This document shows positions 33,798 through 46,946 of a stretch of 64,000 bases of DNA, piece by piece. This DNA is from Erythroxylum novogranatense. Taxonomy: Eukaryota; Streptophyta; Magnoliopsida; Malpighiales; Erythroxylaceae. How positions within the stretch are numbered: position 1 is the first letter of the stretch; every line of letters starts with the position of its first letter. The stretch lies in the NCBI GenBank assembly GCA_029891385.1, contig CM057231.1:21669300-21733299 (forward strand), written 5' to 3'. A program made the translations under genes and the position numbers. The notes under the pieces are model-generated. The model did no database searches. It was not told the origin of the DNA and saw only the letters and a program-made list of their open reading frames with translations.

Positions 33798-36700
33798 ATG
33801 GTAGACAAGAAGAGAAAAACAAGAGATGATTCGAAGAACTCGAAACACAAAACCCTAACTTTCAAGCGAAGTAAAGGCGATCGTGGGAAAAGCACACAGA
33901 AGAAGAGAGGCGGTCCTCGCTTGCCTAACGCGCTGCGGAAAGAGCTCGACCGTGTAAACCCTAAGAACCAATTCAACAGTGGAGAGGAAGACGAAGACAT
34001 CAGCTCCGATGAAGGCAACGACTTTTACGAGTACGAGGAGGGCGTGCCTGAAGAGGAGTCCAAGAAGAACAGGCGTTACGATCCTGTTGACAACTATGAG
34101 TACGAGTTGCCAGATCAATTCCAGGTGTTCTTTTTTGGCTCTCTGTTCTTGCAGAATTAGTTTCGTTTAGTGCTATCTTGAAGTGCGTTTTCTTTTGTTT
34201 TTGTTTAAATTGTTTGTTGTTACTGTGATATGTAGAAGCGAAAATAGATACAATGTAGGATTCAGGTAGTTCTTTAGTAGGAATTACCATGTTAGTTTTC
34301 GTAATTTCAAATGATATGTCATCATGATGAATATTGAGTTGCAGCAAGGACATAAACCTGGATGCTATTGTTTTCTTTTCTTCTTTTTTTTTTGTCTGTG
34401 TATGTTGTCACATTGCATGACGGCTTGTTCCTATACATCATTGCCCTTTCCAGCTTACACTTGTGGTAACCGCTGTTATTTATTAACAATAATTTTCTCT
34501 TTTAGGATGAGAACGTGCAGTCGGATGATGATAGCGAATATAATGCTGATGAAAATAACAATGGTGGCCTAGATTTTAAAAGAAGAGGTGCAGACCACGT
34601 TGGTAGTGATCGCGAGGAAGATGATGAGGAAGGGCATGTGAGGATGTTGCAAGATATCACTGGATTGCCTAGAGAGGCTATTGAAGGTATATCTACTGTT
34701 GCTCAATTTCAGTTAGCCTAGGACCATTAGGATTGTGTATATGTTTTTGTCCTCATCTAAACTTTGTATTGCTGTCAGGAAAGAAGAATAGAAGGGATGT
34801 TGTTGTTTCTGAGCCCTACCCGGAGTCTGAGTATAATCCAACTCGTGACGTTCTTGATGGTAATGGCCGCATTACTCTCGAAGATCTTCTTGAAGGTCTA
34901 GAGGGAAAACCTGGTTATAGCCAACTTCGGAAGAGAACGCATCAGATGCAGAGAAAGTTTAAGCCTCTTCAAGCTCCACTTCCGAAGGAAGTTCAAGACA
35001 GGTTGGAGAGGAAGGCAGCTTATGAAAAATCAAAGAAAGATATTACTAAGTGGGAGCCCTTAGTTAAGAGAAATAGAGAGGCTCCTACAATTATATTTGA
35101 CAAAGATATTGATTTGGGGTTTTCAACTATTGGGGCTATTGCCTCTGAATTTGAACCTAGAACTGAATTTGAGAAACAAATGGCTTCACTAGTTTATGAT
35201 AAAAAGGTAATGGATGCTTACAAAGAAGATGGTGCCAGGCTTCTTGAACTAAATAAGGTATGGAAGCCATAAATGCTGTTTGTTGTCTTGAGATTTGTGC
35301 TATGTGGTCAGATCTAGGCCTGGCGATTTCTTGATTACTAGTGTTTCTTAACAAAGTAATCGTATGTTTTTGGCAGATATCTGTGGAAGATTATAGGGAC
35401 AGACAGAACCATATTGCCAAAATGCGCAGCCTTCTATTCCGTCATGAAATGAAGATGAAGCGTGTTAAAAACATAAAATCAAAAACATATCATCGTCTTC
35501 TGAAGAAAGATAAGAAGAAAGCAGCATTTCGTGAGGTACAGATGGATCCAGAAGCAGCAAAAGAACTGGCAATGAAGCAGGAATATAAGCGAGCAGAGGT
35601 AATTTATAGTTAACCATATAATGCAGAAACATTGTAGTTAGAAGATTAATCTTTTGTCAAAATTTCCTGCATGATGCCACCGAAGTTTTATTCTTTTCAA
35701 CTTGAATATTGTGCAGGAGCGATTGACTTTGAGACATAAGAACAGTTCTAGATGGGCAAAGCGTATTCTAGAGCGTGGTTTGAATGTTCAAGATGAGGGC
35801 ACTAGGGCTGCTTTAGCTGAGCAGCTTCATCAGCATTCTCTTTTGACTCGAAAGATGAATTCTATGAAAGACAATAGCAGCAGTGATGAAAGTACTGATG
35901 AGGAAGATGACGAAGATTTAGCTGGATCCGATGAAGCAGCTGCATCTAAATTGTTAACAAAAGCAAAAGAGAAGACAGTTAAAGTATTGGAAGAAGATGA
36001 TGAACAGCCAAGTTCTGGAGTTCTTAGTTTACCTTTCATGGTAATGTCTGTGGATCCATTTTTTCATTTTTACCTTGTGTGCTTTTACTTTCTGTGCCTC
36101 CGAGGTCCCTCTGGTTGAAGTTCTGGATTTCTTCCTTTTTCGTCTTTGCAAAAACTTATCCTAGAATCATGGTACTATGCTTGTAGATATGTATAAATAG
36201 TTTCTGTCCCTATGTGATGCCCCTTTTGCTTTTCTTGTGTAGCTGATTTGATAATCAACAATCAGACAATTCATAAAATTTCTCAGATTTGAAGGAGAGT
36301 ACTTGGGTTTTCCCAATAACTAAAAAATGTATCATGTCTGAATCTAACTGGGGTTTCGCAGTGGTGGAGAAAATGGATCAGAAGAAAAAGAGGGATTCTA
36401 GTTTTGTTTACTTTATTAAGTCATCTTCTCTGATTATTTTGACAGGTACGTGGTTTGAAGAAAAGGAAGGAAGCAGCTGCAGAAGAAGCTAAAATTTATC
36501 TTGAAGAGTATGAATCATCTCTAAAGCAATTAGAGGACACAAGTGGGGTGGATAAACCAAAACCAGGTGCCATTAGTGGGAGAAGGGTCTTTGGTGTGCC
36601 TAGGAAGCAGACTGTGGAGCCAAGTAGAGTGAAGTTGGACAATAGTTCTGAAAACAGTGGAAGTGACTCAGAGCTAGATGCCAATAAAAATATTCATGAT

Positions 36701-38280
36701 GGCCTGTACAACACAAATAATTCGCAGGACATCAAAGTCAAATCTGTTTCGCTTGATGACAATGCAGTGTCTCCTCGGGATTCTGAACTTAAGGTATTCA
36801 TATTTCTCACTTCCAACATTTCTTGAAGTCTTTATTTGGTCTTTTGTCTCAACTATATAACCCTTCTTAGAGCTTGCAGAACTTGGATGATATTGTTGCA
36901 GAATCAGGTCCCAAAACAACCTATGACGTTGCTATATTTGTATCAGATACATGGAAGAAGGTTATACTTGTTTTTGAATTCCTTTTGTTCGTATGCAATT
37001 TTTCAAATGGAAAATTAAATATAGTCATACTGGTCCGCATGTAACTAGCAGATGGGCACGCAAAATGATGAGGATAGAAGTATTGACAAGTCTCCAAAAG
37101 TCACTGAACAAGTCACCCAAAATCAAGATTTAGAGGCATGACATCATTCCATTTGTCTTCATTTTGGCCTTTTATATGTGATTATTTGTTTCTTACATTT
37201 TTTCCCTTTGTGGTCTTTTGGATCGTGTAGGAATTAGGCGAGGGAAGTGGTTCAGATAGTGAAGGAGAGATGGTGGATGGGATGTTGTCTGCAAGCCCTA
37301 ACTCATCTTATAAACTTCCTTCTCAAGCAGAGCTTATTCGTGAAGCTTTTGCTGGGGATGATGTTGAGGAGGAATTTACTAAGGATAAAGAAGAAATTTT
37401 GAACGAGGAAAACCCAGAACCTGAAAAACTGATCTCGGTTCCTGGTTGGGGTGAATGGACTCATGTTCAGAAAAAGAAAGGCTTGCCTTCCTGGATGGTT
37501 AAAGAGCATGAAAGTGCAAAGAGAAAAAGAGAAGCGGCTCTTAAGAGGAGGAAAGATGCACATCTTAAAAATGTTATCATTTCTGAGAAGTTGGATAAAA
37601 AGGTCAGTGGTCTCTACTGCATAATTCATCAGGCAGATCTCACTCCCATTATTAGCCTTGGTGTATTATTGAAAATTGTAGGTATAGAAAGTTTCTATTG
37701 ATAATAATTGTTTTGGTTGAGCTAATATAAAGTTGAACACTTGAGATGATGTTGGAGATGTCAGGTTTTATCATGTCAATCCTAGATTAGTTGCTTATGA
37801 GTCCAGAGTAGTTAGTCATTTCTGCTGATTAATGTCTCTGTTTCTATTGTGGCAGGCTGAGAAATTATTGACAAAAACGTTGCCTTATCCTTTCACATCA
37901 AAAGAGGTATTTGAACAAAGCACCCGCATGCCTATGGGTCCTGAATTCAATCCTGCTACAGCAGTTGGAGCTCTTATTAGGCCTGAGGTCAGTTATTTGC
38001 TACAGATTCGTGATCGTATAATTTCCTTCTATTTCTATGCTTTATATTATGATTGACAGAAACCAATAGCTAACCACCAATGGTTGCTGATTATTTTGCT
38101 TGGATGTCTTGTTTCTGATCTTAGGTGGTGAAAAAAACGGGAGTGATAATTAAACCCATTAAATTTGAAGATGTGGATCCTTACGAAAAATCCCAGGATC
38201 GAAAGAACAATGAACCGAAGAAAAAGCACAAGACGAACCGAAGTCGTGTCAGGACAAAGCCAGTGGTAGCTAAATCATGA
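33798..38280 (+). CDS. UTP14: U3 snoRNA-associated protein 14 (UTP14) homologue
   Basis: Eleven exons keep one frame: 33798-34124, 34506-34686, 34779-35257, 35377-35598, 35717-36040, 36446-36793, 36871-36960, 37052-37135, 37231-37602, 37856-37987 and 38125-38280, 905 codons including the stop. All introns are GT-AG except 37136-37230, which is GC-AG. The basic N-terminus ([16 protein letters not shown]) and acidic tracts ([28 protein letters not shown]) are typical nucleolar-protein features. The C-terminal third has the conserved Utp14 blocks [39 protein letters not shown] and [16 protein letters not shown]. Family members belong to the small-subunit processome, bind U3 snoRNP and stimulate the helicase Dhr1/DHX37 in 18S pre-rRNA maturation. 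Length agrees with plant homologues (about 820-900). Two AAACCCTAA telo boxes lie in exon 1. No damage seen; probably the only functional host gene here. Confidence 0.95.
33850..33858 (+). promoter_or_regulatory. Telo box inside UTP14 exon 1 (first)
   Basis: AAACCCTAA, a plant telo-box motif known from ribosome-biogenesis gene promoters; here it overlaps codons for KTLT. A second copy is at 33956-33964. Confidence 0.45.
33956..33964 (+). promoter_or_regulatory. Telo box inside UTP14 exon 1 (second)
   Basis: AAACCCTAA again, 106 bp after the first, in a VNPKN coding context. Confidence 0.45.
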
Positions 38281-38739
38281 AAACTTGAATTTAACCTACT
38301 CAAAGCATTATTAACTGCAATTTTGTATCTTAAAGTTTGAGAAGATTTTGAAACCAATCCATTCAATAGCAAGTTTAAATTATAACATGGTAATGGTCAA
38401 GACCGCCTAGCTCAAGCTGCTGTATCTTTCTTTTGGCATTATATTCATATTTTCCCCTATGTTTGTTCACATATTAATGATCGTGGTTAGTTGTGAATAT
38501 TATTGTTTAATTAAGCAAGGGCGGACATTTAGTATTTTTCATTTAGTACGGTTATACTGAATTGGATTATGAACAATGATAATAGCAACTTTATTATTAC
38601 AATATACTTTGAATCATGAGAGTTCACAGCCTCTTTTTACTGTAACTTACATTCAACTTTAGCACTTAATCAGGTACTTACACTTTATCTTCTCTAATTA
38701 ATTATATTTCTGTTAATAAAAGAAAAATATCCTAATGTA
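38281..38739. other. UTP14 3' UTR and spacer
   Basis: AT-rich sequence after the stop codon. No consensus AATAAA is evident in the first 150 bp. Nothing else seen. Confidence 0.5.
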
Positions 38740-40013
38740 GATCATTTTTACTTAGCGATCCTCCCATGTTAGCATCTGTATATGCTTTTATTCTCAAATG
38801 ACCATTGTTTGAAAAAAGTAGTTCTTTTATTGGAATGGACTTTCGATCGTAAATACATTATCAAAGTGTATAGTCCAGCGGGCTATACATAAACTGCAAT
38901 GTCAAGGTGTGTACGGAAGAGATAAATTAATCTTTCAACCAGCCTTTGATACAATAAATTCTCTAACATCCTTTTCTCGTTTTATGATTGCCCTTAAAAA
39001 GAGTACTGACAGGTTTACACCTTAATATTCATTTCTCTTCCAACAAATCAATCATATATTTTCTTTAAGAAATAAATATTCCTTGTTTAACCTCATAATC
39101 TCTATATCCAAGGAAATATTATAGTTTTCCTAATCTTTAATTTGAAACTCAATAGTTTAAATATTTCTCAAGTCTGGGTATTTCTTTATGATTTTGATCT
39201 ATCACAACTAAATCATTAACATATACAATTGGAACAATGATATTACAATTAATATGTTTGATAAACAAGATGTAATCTACAATCTTTTTTTTGTAACCAA
39301 AAACTCACTATAGCTTCTCTTAGTCTTCTAACCCAAGCCCATTGGTGACTGTTTTAGACCATATAAAGCTTTATTCAAGTGACTTAACTTTTCTTCATTT
39401 TTTTTATTAGCAAATCTTGGTGGAATCTCTAATATACATTTATGCTTTTAATCGACCAAGTAGGAAAGCATTTCTTATGTTAATTTGTTGAAGATAACAT
39501 TAAGATCAGAGAAGCATGATAAAGAATTCTTATTGAATTCATCTTGGCTATAAGTGGAAATGTTTCTTAGTAATCCATTCTAGATGTCTGAGTGAAACGT
39601 TTTGCTACAAATCTAGCTTATAATCTTTCAATTGGGCCATTTTCCCAATGCTTTGTAGTGAAAACCTATTTACATCCTACATGTTATTTTTGCAAAATTA
39701 GATTAACAAGCTCTTAAGTTCCATTTTTGACTAAGGCTTTCATCTCTTTTACCATATTATTTTTTCATTTAGGATCATTAACAACTTCTTTTCATCTTGC
39801 CCTATAGACACAAAATCCAAAGAAGACAAGAAAACTTTTAAGCTAGAGATAGTGAGATTAAAAAAAAATACAAATGCAATATTGAGTACATGATCTAAAT
39901 CCTTTCTTAACAACTATAAGAATGTCAAGGTCACAAGTACAAGAGTTATTAAGAGGGATTTTAATAACCAAATCATGAATACGAGAGACAAATTGATTAC
40001 CTAATTCCATATG
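38740..40013 (-). pseudogene. Degenerate Ty1/Copia pol, RT/RNase H part (split by Tekay)
   Basis: Minus-strand translation with many stops gives Copia RT and the start of RNase H: a metal-site region like IVYVNDLVVI near 39200-39230, KYMIDLLEE near 39050, QFMYSP near 38890, and HLRIKAYTDAN near 38770-38800, where the copy ends. The Tekay-like element interrupts it at 40013 with duplication ATATG; its upstream domains resume at 52145. The truncated end lies 460 bp from the UTP14 stop codon. Confidence 0.8.
40009..40013. repeat. Tekay target-site duplication, left copy (ATATG)
   Basis: ATATG abuts the LTR's TG and is repeated exactly at 52145-52149. Confidence 0.92.
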
Positions 40014-43000
40014 TGTTAAGACCCGATCCCGAGACCGGATCCCAACTCCAACTATTTATACCTTAACATTAACGTTTATGCTCTTGCTTACATTCCACAC
40101 CTATTGGACCCGTTTCCAGAGCCCAAAATTTCGGAGCCCTAAAGCTTGCGCTCCCTATTTTGCAGCGTTTGATGCTGTGGTTCCATAAGGGTGATGAGCG
40201 TACACTACCTAATCATCAAAATCACATTTAGACTTGTTCATATCAATGTAGCTTAAGGCCTCACGCTCACACAGAGGCAAGAATCACCTTAATCGAGTCA
40301 TATAACTCAAGATACACTCCAAAATCTAAGAGAGTTTATACCCAAACATGCCCTCTTAATCGACCTTTCACTTGTTTTAGAACACTTTCTCAATTTAACT
40401 CCAATTGATACCGAATTTTATGGAGTGAAAGATATGTGTCTTATAAATCCAATGGTTCAAGCCTCACCTCATTTGGAGGTCGTATGAGAGAATTATGCCC
40501 GAAACATTGGACCATGCTCACTTCTGAAATCGGATTGAAACTCTTTTGGCGCGATTTCCTATAAATTTTAATCTATAGCTCCAAATGCTTTCGTTCTTTC
40601 ACCATACGAAAGTAGACATCTAGATCTACAACTCTCATGAAGACTACAAAGATTGATTCTATCTCCTACATTCTGCAGCGTCCTATTTTTTTCCATCATT
40701 TGATTTCTATCATCTGGTTTTCTATCGTCTGATTTCTATCTTCTGTTTTTCTATCTTCTGCTTTTCTATCTTCTGATTTCTATCTTCTGCTTTTCTATCT
40801 TCTGATTTCTATCTTCTGCTTTCTATCTTCTGCTTTCCTTCCTTCTGATTTCTATCTTCTGCTTTTCTATCTTCTGATTTCTATCTTCTGCTTTTCTATC
40901 TTCTGCTTTCTATCTTCTGCTTTTCTATCTTATGCTTTTCTACCTTCTGCTTTCTATCTTCTGCTTTTCTATCTTCTGCTTTCCTTCCTTCTGATTTCTA
41001 TCTTCTGCTTTTCTATCTTCTGATTTCTATCTTCTGCTTTTCTATCTTCTGCTTTCTATCTTCTGCTTTTCTATCTTCGCTTTTCTACCTTCGATTTCTA
41101 TCTTTCGCTTTTCTATCTTCGCTTTCTATCTTATGCTTTTCTATCTTCCGATTTTCTACCTTCCGATTTCTATCTTCCTTTTCTATCTTTCGCTTTCTAT
41201 CTTTCGCTTTTCTATCTTCGCTTTTCTATCTTCGCTTTTCTACCTTCGATTTCTATCTTCGCTTTTCTATCTTCGATTTCTATCTTCGATTTCTATCTTC
41301 CGATTTCTATCTTCCGATTTCCATCTTACGCTTTTCTACCTTCGATTTCTATCTTCGCTTTTCTATCTTCGCTTTTCTATCTTCCGATTTCTATCTTCGC
41401 TTTCCTTCCTTCGCTTTTCTATCTTCCGATTTCTATCTTCTGCTTTCCTTCCTTCTGCTTTTCTATCTTCTAATTTCTATCTTCTGCTTTTCTATCTTCT
41501 GATTTCCTTCCTTCTGATTTCTATCTTCTGATTTCCTTCCTTCTGCTTTTCTAGTAAGGATCATATCTTTTGACTCCGAACTCCAAATTTAACAAACGAT
41601 ATACCCTTGGAAAGCTCTAACCTTCTACTACAATATTCATGAAGGCTCATTTATCTAATTCAAGTCCTACGAAGGTCAAAATCTGAGGCGAAGTTCTGTC
41701 AAATTTTGGGAAATTTGATGCTCTTCCTGAAAGTACATCTATCCAATTTTTCAATCCTAATACTTCCACCTGCGTAAGACTCATCATACAACCTCATTTA
41801 ACATGATTAAACCCTAAGGTATCTTCAAACACCATTCGAAGCAACAGCCACACTCTTAATCATCTATCATATCCAAACTATAATAATGATGCAATTGGCT
41901 TAAACATGCATGGATTTCTCAAAATACATTTGAACTTAGCGTTCTTGCATTTCATTTACATTCAAAGTGAGTAGCTTACAATGCTTTAGTGGGCATTTCA
42001 ATCCTTTTTTACAACATAGTTCGAAATACACTTCCAAAATACTACACTTTTCTTAAAATGCATCTAAAGCATTGTTTACAACAATTTGCTTGAAATACAT
42101 CAAAAACATAATTCTTGGAGTATGCCTTGAGCTCATTCTTCATGATCCCGATCTTTACTTGGAGATGGGACGGGAAGGTGGGGATGAGCTTTCGCTCCGT
42201 GGGTGACACATTTATATTTAGGCTAATAAGCTACATTGCCTCATTAATCATACTTTTAGCAACTTGCATAAAAATCATGCAATCATGCAATTCATGAAAT
42301 TTATCAATCTCAAAACATAATGTTCATGCTTCATATCATTCTCATTCTTGCAAAATATACGCTAACATGTAAACACATAGCTGATGGTTCAAAAGTCCAC
42401 GGTTATCTTGATGAGCTACACAAGTGTAGTCATATGTCGAGGAGTCCTAAAAGGAACATCCTATGCCACAATCAGGCAAGGCAAGCGAAGGCTATATTGG
42501 TCGACGTGCACGTGACTCATTGGTGGACTTAACTAACCCACATAACACTTAATTTCATGCATACTTGTCTTGTCCGTGACTAATTTTCTGAAAATGGATA
42601 TTCAGCATCCATAAAGTCGATCATGCTTAAAGCACATTTCATGCTTAGCTCACATTTCATGATCTCATTCATGCTCATCCAATTTATGGCAATTTCAAGC
42701 AATGTCATGCACTAATCAATTTCTCACCTAATGGCAATCATCCATCAATTTATACACAATTAAAAGTCAATCAATGCTCATTCTAAATTAGTTGGAAAAA
42801 CATTAATTTTCCTTAGTTAAGATAAAATTTAAGCATTACTAACATAAAGATAAAAGTGAAACCCACCTTATATCCTTGCTTAAGCTTGCCTAAGGAAGTT
42901 CCTCTTCTTGTTCTCCTCTTCTTTCTTGTCCTCCTTCATTCATGGCAAGGAAAGAACCTCACATCATTTAGGGTTTCTAAAATTAAAAACCTAATGAACC

Positions 43001-43639
43001 TTAATCATGAAATCAACCCTAGAATCACTAAACCCATCTTCTTTCTAAGCTTTCTAAACCATAAAATCAAGCCAAACTCAAACTACATTTCATAACTTAC
43101 CTTGAATCTTTACTCAACCCAAGGGTTTCTTGTATCAAAATAAAGCTTAGACTCTCCTCTTCACTTTTCTTCTTGCTCTTTCTTCAAAACTCACTCACTT
43201 TCATGGAAATGCCAAAACCCTAGCAAGCTCCTTTCTTCTTCTCTTCTACGTAAACTTCTCCCTCTTCTCCTTTAAATTTCAGAATCTCACTTCTTCCTAC
43301 ACTAACTCACTTAAACTCCTCCTTTATACTTCTTCTCTAATCCACTTAAGCCCAAAAGGCCCAAGCCTTCATTTAATTCCTTCTTCTTTCATTTTCCTAC
43401 ATCCTCCTTACTTCCTCTTTATCCTACAACTTACTTAGGCCCAATTATCTTTAAGCCCATTTTATCTTTCTTTTCTTTCCTACCTCATTAAAACCCAACT
43501 AATTCATTTAATTCCATTAACTCATTACCTAACATCTTTAATGCCAACTCATATTACTCAATGTCAAGTTAATTAATGTTAACATAATTTACTTAATTAC
43601 TCTAATCATGCTTAATTACATAAAATTTTGGGGCTAACA
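40014..43639 (-). repeat. Tekay LTR, left copy (3' LTR)
   Basis: 3626 bp. Contains a T/C-rich minisatellite (about 40698-41553) and the 17-bp box GTCGACGTGCACGTGAC at 42500-42516. Polypyrimidine-rich sequence lies at 42.9-43.4 kb. Confidence 0.93.
40698..41553. repeat. TTTCTATCTTCTG minisatellite in left Tekay LTR
   Basis: About sixty degenerate units of 13-16 bp (TTTCTATCTTCTG, GATTTCTATCTTC and variants). Before about 41078 units carry TTCTG; from there to about 41425 most carry TTCG or TTCCG; the last few return to TTCTG. The YLRFLSS-rich frames read through it are artefacts. Confidence 0.9.
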
Positions 43640-43653
43640 TTTCTCCCCTTAAG
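43640..43653 (-). other. Tekay polypurine tract (complement)
   Basis: On the minus strand CTTAAGGGGAGAAA adjoins the 3' LTR's TG, as expected of a polypurine tract. Confidence 0.8.
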
Positions 43654-46220
43654 AAATTTCGTCCTCGAAATTCTTACGACTCATTGAAGAGGTGTGGATA
43701 CTTCTCCTTCATTGCATCCAGGGTTCCCCGTCGCCTCTTCAACTGCATGATTTCTCCAAAGGACTTTAAATAGTGAATCGTCTTGTTTCGAGAACTTTCT
43801 CCTTGCTATCTAGAATCTCTCGGCATCTCCTCATAGCTCGATCATCACTCATTTGAACCTCGAGGTTCAATTATGTGAGAAGGATCGATCTGTACCTTCT
43901 CAACATAGAAACATGAAAACGTCGTGGATCCGAGACAACTCGGAGGCAATGCTAATCAGTAAGCTAACGGCCCGATCCTCTCTAGAATTTCATACGGACC
44001 CACATATCGAGGACTTAACTTCCCTTTCTTGTCAATCTCATAACTCCTTCCATGCGTCTTGAGGAACACCTTGTCACCCATCGATAATCCATTTCTTTTC
44101 GTTAGCATTGGCATAGCTTTTCATTACATCTGGCGGCCTTAAGTCATTGTTTGATTACCTCCACTTTCTCAATCGTCATCTGGACCAACTCGTCCCACTA
44201 GCTTCCTCTCACCTTCCTCATCCCAAAGATATCGAGTCCCTGATCTTCGCCATAAAGGGCTTCATAAGGAGCCATCAGATGCTCGAATGGTGCAATTGTT
44301 GTAAGCAAATTCGACCAACGGCAAATGATCATCCCATGCTCCTCTCAAGTCCATGACACATGCTCTAAGCATCCCTCTAGAGTCTGGATTGTCCTCTCGA
44401 TCGACCATCCGTCGAGGATGAAATGTTGTTGAAATTCAATTTAGTTCCTAATGCTTCCTGCAGACTTCCCCAAAATCTCGAGGTGAATCGAGGATCCCCG
44501 CTCGGATACTATAGAATCCGAACTCCATGCAATCTTACCACTTCATCAATGTATTTCTTTGCTAAGACTTGCAAGGAATCTGTTTGCCTAATTGCGGAAA
44601 ATGGGCTGACTTGGTCAACCGATCAACAATAACCCAAATGGCAACATGCTTCTTCACGGTCCTCGGTAAACTCATCGAAAATCCATTGTGATCCTTTGCC
44701 ACTTCCATTCAGAATGGACAATGGCTGCAACATGCTCGAAGGTGCACGGTGTTCACCTTGACTTGCGACACACTAGACATCCGCTCACATACTCGCTACA
44801 TCCCTCTTCATGCCTTTCCACCGAAATGTTCCTTTAAATCTCAGACATTACGGTGCTGCCTGGGTGCATGGAATAAGGCGCATTGTGTGCCTCATCCATG
44901 ATCTCATCCTTAACTAATTTATCATTCGGGATACATAACCTGTTTCCGACTACCATTAGCCCATCATCTCTCACTACCACTTCAGACTGCTTACCATTCT
45001 GTATTTCCTCAAGAAACTTACTCAGTTCTGCATCCTGCTCCTGCAACTCCTTAACTTTCTCTCTAAGTATTGGCCTCACCCTGAATTGAGCAAGAATACA
45101 ATCTGACTGATCCTGTTTTAGAGTTATCTTAAGCTTGGCCATTTGCTCCAATAGAGGCAAGTAAACTGCCTAAACATAAGCTATCGATGATTTCCTACTC
45201 AATGCATCCGCCACTACATTAGCCTTGCCTGGATGATACTCTATCATCAGGTCATAGTCCTTGAGCAACTCTAACCATCTTCTCGCCTCGATTGATTCTT
45301 TCGGCTCATGATGTACTTAAGACTTTTATGATCCGTGAAAACCCTTGTTCGAACCCCATACGATAGTGTCTCCATATCTTTAAGGCAAAAATCATCGCTT
45401 CCAATTCCGGATCATGAGTCGGATAATTCAACTCATATGGCTTCAATCGCTAGTGAAGCATAGGCTATCACTTTGTCATTCGCATTAACACACAACCTAA
45501 GCCTCTTCTCAAGCATCATCAGTACATCAGATACCCTTGATCTCCATTGGGCAGGATTAAAATGGGAGCACTAGTTAACCGCTGCTTAAGCTCCTCAAAA
45601 CTCTGCTGGTAATCCTCATTCCAGATAAACTGCCGATTCTTCCTTAATGACTTAGTCATAGGGGCAGCTATTATTGAGAATCCTTCCACAAACCTTCAGA
45701 ATATCCCGCCAGCCCGAAAACTCCGTACCTCTTTTCTTGTCTTAGGCTCTTGCCAATTCACTCTCGCTTCCACTTTTCTCGGATCAACATGAATTCCTTT
45801 CTTTGGAAATCACAAGTCCAAGGAAAACTACTTCACGCACCAAAATTCACACTTGCTAAATTTGACATACGACTCCGCTCTCTCAATCTCTGCAATACTA
45901 TCCCGAGATCTCGTTCATGCTCTCCTTCATCCTTAGAATAGACCAGAATGTCATCAATGAACACTATGACAAACCGATCTAAGAACTCTGAAAACCCTAT
46001 TCATAAGGTCCATGAATGCAATTTGGAGCATTGGTCATCCGAATGGCATGACTCGAACTCATAGTGCCCGTGGCGGGTCCCGAAGCTGTCTTGTTAACAT
46101 CGGACTCCACGATTCGGAGTTGATGATAACCGATCTTAAGTCAATCTTGAAAAGACCCTTGCTCCTCAGTGGTGATCAAATAAATCATCTATCCGTGGCA
46201 ACGGATACTTGTTCGAATCG
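43654..46220 (-). pseudogene. Tekay pol: RT end, RNase H, integrase, chromodomain
   Basis: Minus-strand pieces in several frames: catalytic [11 protein letters not shown] near 45930-45960, RNase H near 45300-45600, the integrase HHCC finger with an intact block at 44834-45160 (HNAPYSMHPGSTVM), integrase core (43900-44800), and a chromodomain-like end near 43680-43720. Frames change every few hundred bases. Domain identity is clear from order and residual motifs. Confidence 0.8.
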
Positions 46221-46946
46221 TCATCTGTTAAGCCTTCTATAGTCTATGCACATCCTCCACGCTCCATCCTTCTTCTTAACAAACAGACCGAGCTCCCAAG
46301 GTGAAGAACTCGGCCTGATGAACTGCTTCTCCAACAATTCCTGCAATTGCTCTTTGAGTTCTCTCAATTCAACTGGAGCCATTCTATAAGGTGGTATGGA
46401 GATTGGCGCGGTTCCGGGAATCAAGTCAATTTCGAACTCAATTTCTCTCACCGGCGGCAACCCTGGTAATTCTTCTGGGAATACATCAGGAAACTCCCTC
46501 ACAACTTGATAATCTTCTAATCTGCCCACATTCACTTCTGAATCCACTACATGCGCCAAAAAGGCCTCACACCCTTGGCTCATCATATTGTCAGCTAATA
46601 TAGCCGAAATGATCCTCGGCACTGGCAGCTTCCTGTCCCCCTTAAAGACCACTTTCTGACCATCTCCCATATCAAATTCTACTTCCTTGAGACTACAATC
46701 TAGCTTCGCCTTATACTTCTCCATGACATCCATCCCCAAAATGACATCCAACCCTTGAAGGTCTAGAGGTAGTAGATCTACTACCAGTCTAGCACCGTCG
46801 ATACTGAGCTCACAATTCTTATAGATCATACTAATCACCACCTTACCCCCTAAAGGAGTACTAACAACCAAAAAATTGTCCATAACCTCAGGACAAACAA
46901 CATGCATATTCATACTTGCAGATACAAATGAATGTGTGGAGCCGTA
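46221..46946 (-). pseudogene. Tekay protease and start of RT
   Basis: An open frame at 46221-46913 encodes the body of a retroviral-type aspartic protease (DLQGLDVILGMDVMEKY near 46740) and the RT N-terminus (DVFPEELPGLPPVREIEFEI, PYRMAPVELRELK, CIDYRRLN). The protease active site just upstream (46920-46945) reads LIDTA then goes out of frame; DTG is usual, so the site is broken or miscalled. Confidence 0.85.

Noticed and set aside
42856..43095. 79-residue frame repeated almost exactly at 51355-51594
   Set aside because: Position-equivalent parts of the two Tekay LTRs; no domain and not in a coding part of the element.
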